A stretch of 41,759 bases of DNA from PVC group bacterium (GCA_945898015.1 CAMDGM010000006.1:75032-116790); one strand, 5' to 3'; positions 25,815 through 33,215 are shown, counted from the first letter of the stretch. Numbers and translations: made by a program. The notes: generated by a model from the letters alone, not told the origin.

Positions 25815-26524
25815 GAAACGTCATCGCCCGGGCCATCGACGTGAAGCGGCAGTACAAGCTCGGCAAGGAGACCGTCTGGGCGCTCAAGGGCATTTCCCTG
25901 GATATCTACGAGGGCGAGTACCTTTCCATCATGGGCCCCTCGGGGTCCGGCAAGTCCACCTTTTTCAACATGATCGGCGCGCTGGACATCCCCTCCTCCG
26001 GCACGATCGAATTCATGGGCGCCGACCTGTTCGCCCTGCCCGAGGAAAAACAGGCCTGGGTGCGCTGCAACAAGATCGGCTACATCTTCCAGACCTACAA
26101 CCTGGTCACCGTCATGACCGCGCTCGAAAACGTGACGCTGCCCATGGTCTTGAAAGGCGCGTCAAAGAAGGCCTGCGACGCCCGGGCCGCCGAGGTGCTG
26201 GACCAGGTCGGGCTCGGCCACCGGCTGCACCATCTGCCGGGCCAGTTGTCCGGGGGCCAGCAGCAGCGCGTGGCCATTGCCCGGGCGCTCGTGAACGCGC
26301 CGTCCGTCATCCTGGCCGACGAACCCACCGGCAATCTGGACAAGGCCACCGGCGCCGAAATCATCGACCTGCTCAAGCGCCTGCAGGTCGAGCACAACGC
26401 CACCATCGTCACCGCCACGCACGACGTCAAAATGTTGGCCATCTCCGACCGCATCGCCTGGATCCGCGACGGCAAGCTCGACCGCCTGGAAGAGCGCAAG
26501 GACGTGAAGTTCACGAAGGAATAG
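25811..26524 (+). CDS. ABC transporter ATP-binding protein (MacB/LolD type), second copy
   Basis: Nucleotide-binding subunit of 237 aa, clearly paralogous to the protein at 24646-25416 but without the N- and C-terminal extensions. Walker [10 protein letters not shown] at 42-50, Q-loop YIFQTYN near 91, signature LSGGQQQ at 146-152, Walker B VILADEP at 166-172 and H204 (TATHDVKML) are intact, so both ATPases look active. The start overlaps the PqqD-like stop (ATGA). The C-terminus ends KDVKFTKE; the same eight codons with only synonymous changes recur at 28261-28287. Last gene of the transport operon. A heterodimer with the first ATPase, or one ATPase per permease, are both possible. Confidence 0.95.
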   Translation: MRNVIARAIDVKRQYKLGKETVWALKGISLDIYEGEYLSIMGPSGSGKSTFFNMIGALDIPSSGTIEFMGADLFALPEEKQAWVRCNKIGYIFQTYNLVTVMTALENVTLPMVLKGASKKACDARAAEVLDQVGLGHRLHHLPGQLSGGQQQRVAIARALVNAPSVILADEPTGNLDKATGAEIIDLLKRLQVEHNATIVTATHDVKMLAISDRIAWIRDGKLDRLEERKDVKFTKE

Positions 26525-26584
26525 GCGCTCTTTCGCGTCAACGGGAACCGAAGTCCTCGCGCCCGATAAATAACCCGTGCAAAT

Positions 26585-26675
26585 TCACCACTGACTGGTG
26601 ACTATTTCACCCTGTATCGATGAAGAAACAATTTGTCGCTCGTCCGAAAACTCCCAAATCCAGCCGGCTGGATTT
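26585..26675. terminator. Hairpins downstream of the transport operon
   Basis: TCACCA-CTGAC-TGGTGA (26585-26601) forms a 6-bp stem. AAATCCAGCCGGCTGGATTT (26656-26675) is a perfect 20-bp palindrome with A residues on the left and TTTAGTT on the right, resembling a bidirectional terminator. The remainder of 26525-26730 shows no gene. Termination is inferred from structure only. Confidence 0.4.
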
Positions 26676-26731
26676 AGTTGTAACGCGTTGCGCGGCAATG
26701 TGTTAATGTGTGTTTGATTTCCCGCCATAGG

Positions 26732-26821
26732 TCATTTGGCGCCCTTTTTCACGGCCTTCTGTTTGACGACCGCCACCTCGTGTTTGAAGAAGTCGATGAC
26801 GGCTTGTAGGTAAAGGTAGGC
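26732..26821 (-). pseudogene. C-terminal scrap of a lost minus-strand gene
   Basis: The minus strand reads AYLYLQAVIDFFKHEVAVVK then QKAVKKGAK and a TGA stop (26734-26732), a plausible amphipathic, Lys-rich protein C-terminus. Just upstream of it on that strand the frame runs into the first AGGTGTCAGGTCTAA repeat copy (26824-26838), and no start codon is present. It looks like the tail of a gene cut off by the repeat element. Too short to assign; coding nature is tentative. Confidence 0.3.
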
Positions 26822-26823
26822 AG

Positions 26824-27072
26824 AGGTGTCAGGTCTAAGCTTTAAACCTTTTCCCGATGCAAGGGGGGCTAGATATCCTGGAAACACATTTCGAAAAGAG
26901 AGGCAACTATCGAACGGGAATCTGGGAAATGAGCTTGTTTATTGTTTTTAGGACCGCCCTTTTACGCACGTTCCCAACGCCGGAATGAAACTGTACGTTA
27001 GGTGTCATGTACGTTATATACGTTAGGTGTCAGGTCTAAACAATATACGTTAGGTGTCATGTCTAAACAATA
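26824..27072 (+). repeat. AGGTGTCAGGTCTAAAC repeats upstream of the REP transposase
   Basis: Four copies on the plus strand: AGGTGTCAGGTCTAA (26824-26838), TACGTTAGGTGTCATG (26994-27009), and a perfect tandem pair of 27-bp units at 27019-27045 and 27046-27072 that differ at one base (CAGG versus CATG). Inverted copies lie downstream of the transposase at 28136-28193. No gene is seen in the rest of 26839-27111. Confidence 0.85.
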
Positions 27073-27111
27073 AACATTGACCTGACGCGGAGAATGAGAT
27101 AATCTGTTTCT

Positions 27112-28137
27112 ATGACAAGACCGTTACGTATTCAGCATCCCGGAGGGTGGGCTCACGTGATGTCCCGGGGGATCAATCGGAGCGCCATATTTCTGGAAGA
27201 CCGGGATCGGGTGCGTTTTCTCGAATTGTTGGGAAAAGCCGTGGAACGGTTTCGGATCCGAATCCACGCCTACGTGCTGATGAACAATCACTTTCATCTG
27301 CTGGTGGAAACCCCGGAGGGTAATCTCAGCGCCAGCCTTCAATGGCTCAAGCAAGCCTATTCGATCTGGCATAACCTGAAGCATGACCGGTTGGGGCCGC
27401 TGTTTCAGGGGCGTTTCAAGAGTGTGCCGATCGAGGACGGCATTTGGGCCTATGAACTGAGCCTCTACCTGCACCTAAACCCGCTACGACTGGCGCGGTT
27501 CAAGTTGAGCCGGATCGAGCGGCAGGCGGGCGCTGTTGTGCCGGAGAAGGACCTGACAAGAAAGGAAGCCACTCGGCTGTTGCGCGTCCTGCGCGTGAAC
27601 CCTTGGAGTTCCTACCGCGCCTATGCTGGCTACTGTGGCGCGCCTAAATGGCTGAGTACGACGACTCTTGGGGAGCGGGCGGGCGGGCGGAACACGCGGG
27701 GCGCGTATCGCAAGGCGGTGCAGAGGAGGTTAACCGGCGGGGTCGAGGGGGAACGGATGGAGCGGCTACGCGATGCCCTGGCGGTGGGTTCGGAAACATT
27801 CTCAGAGAAAGTCCGGGGTGTCTTGCGGGAATCGGGGCGGGAGATGGTTGGCCGGGGTAAAGTCAAGGGCGTGGTGTCGCTCGCGCACGTAATGAAGGCG
27901 GTGGAGCAACGGTTGGGCGAACCCGTGGTGAAGGGCAAGCGGGGCGGGGTCGGACGGGATATGAGCTTTCTATTGGCTCGGGATTTATGCGGTCTAACTT
28001 TACGGACTCTGGGCGAGCAGATGGGCGGCATGGATTACGCATCGGTTCACATGGCGATTCGCCGGTTGGAGCAGAAAATGGAACGCAACTCTATCCTAAA
28101 GCGGCATGTGGAATGCATAAAACGCGAAATAGTTTAA
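27112..28137 (+). CDS. REP-associated Y1 (IS200-like) transposase with C-terminal DnaA-like HTH
   Basis: Single-strand DNA HUH endonuclease/transposase of the TnpA-REP (RAYT) group, 341 aa. The N-terminus PLRIQHPGGWAHVMSRGINR is typical. The HUH metal site is H60-F-H62 in LMNNHFHLLVE and the catalytic tyrosine is probably Y83 (QAYSIWHN). LGPLFQGRFKS and the YLHLNPLR segment complete the Y1 core (about 1-180). After a basic linker, the last 80 residues contain DLCGLTLRTLGEQMGG then MDYASVHMAIRRLEQKM, which resembles the DnaA C-terminal DNA-binding helix-turn-helix. The ATG at 27112 fits the core. The gene lies between inverted AGGTGTCAGGTCTAAAC repeats, as expected for its own substrate sites. 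It appears intact. Confidence 0.92.
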   Translation: MTRPLRIQHPGGWAHVMSRGINRSAIFLEDRDRVRFLELLGKAVERFRIRIHAYVLMNNHFHLLVETPEGNLSASLQWLKQAYSIWHNLKHDRLGPLFQGRFKSVPIEDGIWAYELSLYLHLNPLRLARFKLSRIERQAGAVVPEKDLTRKEATRLLRVLRVNPWSSYRAYAGYCGAPKWLSTTTLGERAGGRNTRGAYRKAVQRRLTGGVEGERMERLRDALAVGSETFSEKVRGVLRESGREMVGRGKVKGVVSLAHVMKAVEQRLGEPVVKGKRGGVGRDMSFLLARDLCGLTLRTLGEQMGGMDYASVHMAIRRLEQKMERNSILKRHVECIKREIV

Positions 28138-28193
28138 AGTTTAGACCTGACACCTTGATCTTCAGTAAAGTTTAGACCTGACACCTTGATCTT
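28136..28193 (-). repeat. Inverted copies of the transposase repeats
   Basis: Two identical 27-bp units (28136-28162 and 28167-28193), each AAAGTTTAGACCTGACACCT plus TGATCTT, separated by CAGT. The core GTTTAGACCTGACACCT is the exact reverse complement of the AGGTGTCAGGTCTAAAC core found upstream of the transposase gene, so the gene is bracketed by inverted repeats. The first unit overlaps the transposase stop codon. Confidence 0.85.
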
Positions 28194-28198
28194 GATGA

Positions 28199-28218
28199 TA
28201 GACCTCATATCTCGACAA
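28199..28218 (-). repeat. Inverted copy of the ATPase-cassette repeat
   Basis: Minus-strand TTGTCGAGATATGAGGTCTA matches 13668-13687 at 19 of 20 positions. It lies six bases after the transposase repeats. It links the two mobile-looking regions of the window. Confidence 0.6.
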
Positions 28219-28260
28219 TCGACAAATGGACGACCGAGTCGGGTGCGTTTTCTCGTTTTG

Positions 28261-28287
28261 AAGGACGTGAAATTTACAAAGGAATAA
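28261..28287 (+). pseudogene. Second copy of the 3' end of an ABC ATPase gene
   Basis: Codons for KDVKFTKE and a stop, as at 26498-26524, with five changes, all at third codon positions. This is what a diverged homologous gene tail would look like rather than a recent duplication. It overlaps the 3' end of the PHP gene on the other strand, whose stop lies at 28274-28276. Confidence 0.5.
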
Positions 28288-29182
28288 GTCCTTCGCCTAG
28301 TTGCCGAGCGCCTGTCGGAGCCGGCGGCAATCGCCAGAAGTCGGACTCGCGGATCCCCACCTCATTCAGCATGGCTTCGGCCCGGGCAAAATCGATCCCG
28401 CCATATTCGTGAAGCTGGGCGTGATGGTCCGATCCGATGGATAAGCGAACGCCTGCCGCCTTCAACCCCGCCAGATATTCCACGTACTGCCGCTTGAACC
28501 CGTCCGGATAACTTCGGTTCAACAGCATGCAGCACACATTGATTTCCACAATTTTTCCGTGCTCCCGGGCGGCCGCGGCGAATTCGTCATGCAGGGCCGC
28601 CGACACGTTCCGGAAATCGTCAAACCAGGGATCCGTGCTGTACCTCTTGTCCGCCCCCTGCCAGGCGCCCGACCACCACCAGGGATGCGCCACAATCGTC
28701 ACCTGCGGATGAACGGCCAGAAACATATTCTGGCGGTGATAGTCGCGGATCACCGCCTCGCGCTCGATCGGCACATACATCGGCCAGTGCGTGCCGCCCA
28801 CCACGTATTCGATGCCCAGGCGCGTCCGGTCCTCCTCCGTCAGCCCGATCGCGAGCTCGCCGCCGGCCGGCCCCCCCGAGCGCAGGCCATACACCGGCTG
28901 GCCGGCTCCCCCGCGGGCAATCTCCTCCAGCTCCCAGGCCGAAACCACGCTCACCTCCACGCCAAAATGCAGGCGCGGATCCGGCGGCAAGGCGTCAAAC
29001 GCCCGGCGGGAGGCCTCCAGGTCAGGCCGATTCACGGGCGTGTGGATATGGTCGGTCACCCCGGCATCCGTCACGCCCCTGGCGCGCATGGCCGCAAACG
29101 TCTCGGCCAGGGTGGTCGGAATATTGCCGTCCTTGCAGTCGCAGGAATGGCGGGAATGAAAATGCCAATCACTGGTGATCAC
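28274..29182 (-). CDS. PHP domain metal-dependent hydrolase
   Basis: PHP-superfamily phosphoesterase-like protein, 302 aa. Conserved metal-site motifs are present in order: H7-F-H9 at the start (SDWHFHSRHS), TDHIH at 43-47, GGTHWPM in the middle, TIVAHPWWW, and the closing GSDHHAQLHEYG. This is the layout of histidinol-phosphatase/polymerase PHP enzymes. It starts with GTG at 29182 after GGATGGAAG. No signal peptide. It is the third gene of the aminotransferase - ceramidase-like - PHP operon, 30 bp after the ceramidase-like gene. Its last codons lie in sequence that also looks like an ABC-gene tail on the other strand, so its C-terminus may have been changed by rearrangement. Substrate unknown, probably a phosphorylated sugar. 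Confidence 0.88.
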   Translation of the reverse strand: MITSDWHFHSRHSCDCKDGNIPTTLAETFAAMRARGVTDAGVTDHIHTPVNRPDLEASRRAFDALPPDPRLHFGVEVSVVSAWELEEIARGGAGQPVYGLRSGGPAGGELAIGLTEEDRTRLGIEYVVGGTHWPMYVPIEREAVIRDYHRQNMFLAVHPQVTIVAHPWWWSGAWQGADKRYSTDPWFDDFRNVSAALHDEFAAAAREHGKIVEINVCCMLLNRSYPDGFKRQYVEYLAGLKAAGVRLSIGSDHHAQLHEYGGIDFARAEAMLNEVGIRESDFWRLPPAPTGARQLGEGLIPL

Positions 29183-29212
29183 GTCGCTTCCATCCTGTTT
29201 TCTGAATGCCGC

Positions 29213-30502
29213 TTAGCGCTTGCGGAGGGGCTTGCTCTTCCATAACCGCCGGACGACCCGGACAGCCGCATCGGCCAGTTGGTCGCCGGCTTCGGGCGCC
29301 AGCTTGCTGGGCGGGCCCAGCGTCGGCTCATAGCCCTTGTACTGGAAGGCCTTCACCGTGGGCACATAGCCCACCATGCCGTTCGTGAAGCCCGCCACCA
29401 GGGCGCGCACCGGCCAGCAGTCGAGCTTGATCCGCAAGCCAAATTCCACAAAATACTCGGCCGGAATTCCCGCAATGGCCAGATTGCCGAGCCGCAACAC
29501 CTGCACCTCGGCGGGTTGGGTCTTGCGGGCCCGGATCCGCGCCACCAGCCCCGGCATGGTCCTCTCGTAAATCGCGGGATCGACCGACCGCTGCGTTCCT
29601 GGAAGCGTGCCCGCCACTTCGGCCGGCGTCAGCTTGCGATACGGCAACTGCACCGTGGTCCGCCCGCCGCCGAGCGGCCACCCCGCCTCGAAGGTCATCT
29701 TCGCCACGGCGGCGAGGGCGTCGGCCGCCAGCTTGTGCCCCGCCTCTTCCAGCGTTACATCCCGGGCCGCCACAGGGTCGTTGGTGTGCACGTCGCCGGC
29801 CGCGCCGTTCAGGAACAGCGCCACCGGCACCCCCTGCGCCTGGAGCGTCCGGCATAGGATGCCCGGATACCCCGCCGACAGGACGGTGCCGCCGCCCAGG
29901 TGGGTCGGGTGGCAGGTGTAATTGACCATCAGGCCGAGCATCCGCCCCTTCAGGTCGCGGGCGGCGATCACCGCCACCTCGGGATCCATGGGCCCCTCAA
30001 TGCACAACGCCGCGTCAGGATTCGTCAGCGCCCCATGCGTCCGGGTTGTGCCGTTGCGCATGATGATGCGGCGGTTGTGCCCGACTTCGAAATCGAACAC
30101 ACTCGCAAAACCCAGCTTCGCCCCGCGCCGCGCCTTCAAGGCCGCGCCAAAAAGCGTCACGCTTTTCTGCATGAGCGTCTCGATGTAGCCCTCGTCGCGC
30201 GGAACATCGCCCAGGTTGGCCACCGCGGGGCCCGCATGATTATGCGTGGCGCCGACCATGATCCGGTCGCCGGGGAACCCGAATTTCTTTTCAATCCGTT
30301 TCCGCAAATCGGCCACCTGCGTCCACCGGATGCAGAGCAGATCATACTGGACGAACGCCACCCGCTCCCGGCCCTGCTCAAAAATGGCGCACCGGGCCGA
30401 CAGGGGGTCCAGGATCGATTCGCTGACGATATCCTTGAGCCATCCGATCTTGTGCGTGCCGACCGGCGGCGTGATGTCGATCTCGGCAAATCCCGCTTTC
30501 AT
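29213..30502 (-). CDS. Neutral/alkaline non-lysosomal ceramidase-like protein
   Basis: Protein of 429 aa matching the N-terminal domain of neutral ceramidases, amidases that hydrolyse N-acyl sphingosine. It opens KAGFAEIDITPPVG, and the zinc-site GATHNHAGP (H87, H89) is present. Other family landmarks are NYTCHPTHLG and FLNGAAGDVHTND, the latter in the place of the usual NCGDVSPN. It lacks the C-terminal domain of full ceramidases and has no signal peptide, as in many PVC homologues found in sugar operons, so true ceramidase activity is doubtful. It starts 28 bp after the aminotransferase gene and ends 30 bp before the PHP gene. Role in the operon is unknown; hydrolysis of an N-acyl or ester group on an amino sugar is a guess. 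Confidence 0.82.
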   Translation of the reverse strand: MKAGFAEIDITPPVGTHKIGWLKDIVSESILDPLSARCAIFEQGRERVAFVQYDLLCIRWTQVADLRKRIEKKFGFPGDRIMVGATHNHAGPAVANLGDVPRDEGYIETLMQKSVTLFGAALKARRGAKLGFASVFDFEVGHNRRIIMRNGTTRTHGALTNPDAALCIEGPMDPEVAVIAARDLKGRMLGLMVNYTCHPTHLGGGTVLSAGYPGILCRTLQAQGVPVALFLNGAAGDVHTNDPVAARDVTLEEAGHKLAADALAAVAKMTFEAGWPLGGGRTTVQLPYRKLTPAEVAGTLPGTQRSVDPAIYERTMPGLVARIRARKTQPAEVQVLRLGNLAIAGIPAEYFVEFGLRIKLDCWPVRALVAGFTNGMVGYVPTVKAFQYKGYEPTLGPPSKLAPEAGDQLADAAVRVVRRLWKSKPLRKR

Positions 30503-30529
30503 GAATCCCCCGCAGCGGCTGCGCGCCTG

Positions 30530-31813
30530 TTATTTCTTCAGGATCTTGGCCGGATCGATTTCGCCGATGCGCTCGAATACCTTGCGGAAGGCAGCGGCCG
30601 TGTGCTTGACCGCATCCGCGCCCTGCGGAGCGCGCAACGGAGTGGTCATGCCGAAATGGGTGTCCGTATGAAACTGGGCGACCGGGAAATGGGCGGGGTC
30701 GTAATTCACATCGTCATTCCCCTGGCAGTGCCACGGGCACCCCTTGCCATACGCGTTCTTGGCGCGGAACACGGTCATCGCAGGCAGGATGAACTTCTGC
30801 CACACCCCGACCGGCGCGCCTTCCGCCTGGATCGCGGCCACGACGGCGTCGCGGAACAGGGACTTGTCGCCCGTGTAGCCGATGGCCTTGAAGTCGATGC
30901 GGGAGGTGTAGTTGTACCAGTTGTGGAAATGGTCCTTAGGCTCCACCGGCAGGATCAGGCCCTTCGTGCCCTTCAGTTCCTTGTTCAGCAGCGCGCCATT
31001 CTCGCGCTGGGTGGCCAGAAAGCCGTTCAGCTTGGCAAGCTGGGAGCGCCCGAACGCGGCGGTCAGGTCGTTGTTCCGGTACATCCAGCCCAGCGCATAG
31101 GCGTGGTAGTCGCGCGATTCGGCCGGCGACCGGGTCTCGCCGAAGCTCCAGAGCTGGCGGGCCGCCAGGTAGGTCGCCTCGTCGTTGGCCACGAACATGC
31201 CGCCCTCGCCCGAGCACAGACACTTGTTCTGGTTGAAGCTGAACGCGGCGCAGTCGCCCCAGGTGCCGACCTTGCGCCCCTTGTACATCGCCCCGTGGGC
31301 CTGGCAAGCATCCTCGATGACCTTGAGGTTGTGCTTCTTGGCGATCGCCATCACCTTTTCCATGTTCACGGCCAGGCCGTGCAGATGCACCACGATAATC
31401 GCCTTGGTGCGGGGCGTGATGGCCGCCTCGATCTTGTCCACGTCCATGTTGATCGTGTCGAAGTCGATGTCCACGAACACCGGGACGGCGTTGTGATGGA
31501 TGATGGCCGTGGCGCTGGAGGACCAGGAATAGGCGGTCACCAGGACCTGGTCGCCGGCGCCGCATCCGCAGGCGGCGATGCCCATATGGAGGGCCGCGGT
31601 GCCGCTGTTGGTCGTGATGGCGAACTGATTGCCGTTCCAGGCCGCGAATTCCTTTTCGAAGGCCTGGCAATTGAAGCCGTGGGCGTGGTTGGCGCTCTCG
31701 AGCGAGGCCATCACCATCTGGCGGTCCGTGTCGTCAATCGGCGGCCACTTTTTATAGGTGCCCGCCGGAATCGCCTTTGCGCCGCCATAAATCGCCAACG
31801 TCGACTGTGTCAT
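30530..31813 (-). CDS. DegT/DnrJ/EryC1/StrS family PLP-dependent aminotransferase
   Basis: Sugar aminotransferase-type enzyme, 427 aa. The PLP lysine is K197 in FSFNQNKCLCSGEGG and the ring-nitrogen aspartate is D168 in IEDACQAHGA. TNSGTAALHMGI binds the cofactor phosphate. Family members transaminate keto-sugars for amino-sugar synthesis or related reactions. The open frame continues far upstream through the araC gene, but AAGGAG 6 nt before ATG 31813 and the family-like start (LAIYGGAKAIPAG) fix this start. First gene of the operon with the ceramidase-like and PHP genes, preceded by AraC-type operator repeats. Acting on an amino-sugar or inosamine derivative is inferred. Confidence 0.92.
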   Translation of the reverse strand: MTQSTLAIYGGAKAIPAGTYKKWPPIDDTDRQMVMASLESANHAHGFNCQAFEKEFAAWNGNQFAITTNSGTAALHMGIAACGCGAGDQVLVTAYSWSSSATAIIHHNAVPVFVDIDFDTINMDVDKIEAAITPRTKAIIVVHLHGLAVNMEKVMAIAKKHNLKVIEDACQAHGAMYKGRKVGTWGDCAAFSFNQNKCLCSGEGGMFVANDEATYLAARQLWSFGETRSPAESRDYHAYALGWMYRNNDLTAAFGRSQLAKLNGFLATQRENGALLNKELKGTKGLILPVEPKDHFHNWYNYTSRIDFKAIGYTGDKSLFRDAVVAAIQAEGAPVGVWQKFILPAMTVFRAKNAYGKGCPWHCQGNDDVNYDPAHFPVAQFHTDTHFGMTTPLRAPQGADAVKHTAAAFRKVFERIGEIDPAKILKK

Positions 31814-31850
31814 GACAAACTCCTTGGAACCGGTTAATGAAATTCCGTCT

Positions 31851-31879
31851 AGTATCAGGCACCCCGGCCTCCCGCGCAA
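31851..31879 (-). promoter_or_regulatory. Candidate promoter of the aminotransferase operon
   Basis: Minus strand: TTGCGC (31879-31874), 17-bp spacer, GATACT (31856-31851), ending 37 bp before the ATG. The -35 is poor (3/6), as expected for an activator-dependent promoter, and it touches the AraC-type repeats. Confidence 0.45.
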
Positions 31880-31914
31880 CCGGAAAGGGTTGCGATATCC
31901 GGTAACCTGTTGCG
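31880..31914 (-). promoter_or_regulatory. Direct repeats, likely AraC-type operator
   Basis: Minus strand GCAACAGGTTACCGG and GCAACCCTTTCCGG, with their CGCAAC elements exactly 20 bp apart. AraC-family regulators bind such tandem half-sites two helical turns apart, next to the -35 box. The sites lie between the araC-type gene and the aminotransferase operon, directly against the predicted -35. Confidence 0.5.
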
Positions 31915-31917
31915 CCG

Positions 31918-32892
31918 CTAAAGATTCCGGACGGCATAGTCCCGGGGCGCCACCCCGGCATGCTTGTGGAACACCTTGGCGAAATAGCTGGCGTCCTCGT
32001 ACCCGACGGCGCGCGCGACCTCGGCCACGGCCAGCCGCCGCTCCCGCAACAGCGCTTTCGCTTTGTTCATGCGCAGCACGGTCAGATAGGCAAACAGGGA
32101 AAACTCGCTCTCCTGGCTGAACACATGCGACAGGTGATAGGGGCTGACCCGCAACGCCTCGGCGATGTCGTCGAGCGTCATCGGTTTGGCATAGTGCCGG
32201 TTGAGATACACCTTGGCCTGGCGCAACAGCTCCTGGCGGCGGGCCCGGCTCGTGAACGTGGGCCCGGCCGCCGCCGGGCGGGGCCCCCGCCGGCTTTCCG
32301 CCACGCGATACAGCATCAGCAGGACGGCCAGCACCCGGACGCCCGTCATCAGCCGGTCGCCGGCGGAGAGGCCGCCCCGGTCCATGCGCAGGGGTTCGAA
32401 TAAATACCCGATCTCCGCCCGTTGCGGCTCGGAGAGCGCCGCCAGGTCCGCATTGCCGACGGCCGCAAAATACGGCTCCGCCAGGGACCACGAAAACGAA
32501 CAGAAAAAGAGCTCCAGCCCTTTGCCGGGATCGAATCGGTCCCGGTGCAGGGTGTGCGCCGGCAGGAGAAGCGTGTCGCCGGGGCCGGCCTCGTAAACCG
32601 CGCCCGGCATTTCCATCCGGACGGTGCCCCGCGTCACATGCAACAGCTCGCAGTTTCCCGACTGGTGCCAGCGCTCCGCCCAGACCGGATCAAACAGCAT
32701 GAGGCCCAGGCTCCGGACCTGGGGCACCGCCGCCATCGCCGCTTTCTCGAACTCGGCCAACGCCGGCACACCGGAGGCCGGATGTTTTGGCGGGCGTGCC
32801 GCCCGACTGGTTGTTTGACCCTTTTCCACGCAGCCATAGTTCGTTATCACCCCCCCCTTGTCAACTCGCAAGTGAGGCATGGCACGGAGCAT
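31918..32892 (-). CDS. AraC-family transcriptional regulator with cupin sensor domain
   Basis: Regulator of about 324 aa. The N-terminal half holds a cupin-like effector fold (LLHVTRGTVRMEMPG, AGPGDTLLLPAHTLHRDRF). The last 100 residues carry the double helix-turn-helix: MTLDDIAEALRVSPYHLSHV and VAEVARAVGYEDASYFAKVF, ending in the usual KHAGVAPRDY. The longest frame opens at TTG 32946. ATG 32892, with AGG 5 nt upstream, is chosen, but ATG 32880 or a later GTG are also possible. It lies 104 bp upstream of the aminotransferase operon in the same direction, and probably activates it through the direct repeats at 31880-31914. Ligand is likely a sugar. Confidence 0.88.
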   Translation of the reverse strand: MLRAMPHLRVDKGGVITNYGCVEKGQTTSRAARPPKHPASGVPALAEFEKAAMAAVPQVRSLGLMLFDPVWAERWHQSGNCELLHVTRGTVRMEMPGAVYEAGPGDTLLLPAHTLHRDRFDPGKGLELFFCSFSWSLAEPYFAAVGNADLAALSEPQRAEIGYLFEPLRMDRGGLSAGDRLMTGVRVLAVLLMLYRVAESRRGPRPAAAGPTFTSRARRQELLRQAKVYLNRHYAKPMTLDDIAEALRVSPYHLSHVFSQESEFSLFAYLTVLRMNKAKALLRERRLAVAEVARAVGYEDASYFAKVFHKHAGVAPRDYAVRNL

Positions 32893-32929
32893 GACGACCT
32901 GCGCGGAAAAAGCCCGTGAGCCCGAGCTT

Positions 32930-33215
32930 CCTTCCCTGAAAGCCAATATAACTAGGGGCTTGTAACGGAAGCCGAAATCGCGCGCCGCCCGAAGCGAGCG
33001 ACAGCGAGCCGGGCGCGCGAGTGGACCCGGTTGCGGCGTTTCGATCAGGCGAAAATGGACGCGCCGATTTCGAGGCGCAGCCGCCTGACGGCGGGGTGAG
33101 CAGGGCTCGTGCCCGCGAACCCCGAGCCGGAAGGCGGATCCGCCCGAAAGCGGCCGGCCATTTGCGCCCGAAACGACGCGACCCGCTCAGCCATTCCGCC
33201 AGACAACCACGCGGC
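32930..33215 (+). repeat. Dispersed ~285-bp repeat, copy A
   Basis: Same orientation and nearly the same length as copy B at 38683-38966. Near-identical blocks alternate with diverged stretches. Blocks include CGCGCGCCGCCCGAAGCGAG, TTGCGGCGTTTCGATCAGGC, TGACGGCGGGGTGAGC, GGGCTCGTGCCCG and CGCCCGAAACG. The first block can fold with the following CGGGCGCGCG. It fills most of the gap between araC-type and PotD-like genes; no convincing coding frame is shared by both copies. Confidence 0.75.

Noticed and set aside
26994..27072. CRISPR-like array
   Set aside because: The repeat units are contiguous or irregularly spaced with no unique spacers, and inverted copies lie beyond the transposase.
26525..27111. 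tRNA or other stable RNA gene in the 587-bp gap
   Set aside because: No cloverleaf or CCA end found; hairpins there look like terminator or repeat structures.
30530..32491. Apparent 653-aa fusion of an N-terminal extension with the aminotransferase
   Set aside because: The extension is the araC-type gene read out of frame; a strong ribosome site fixes the aminotransferase start at 31813.
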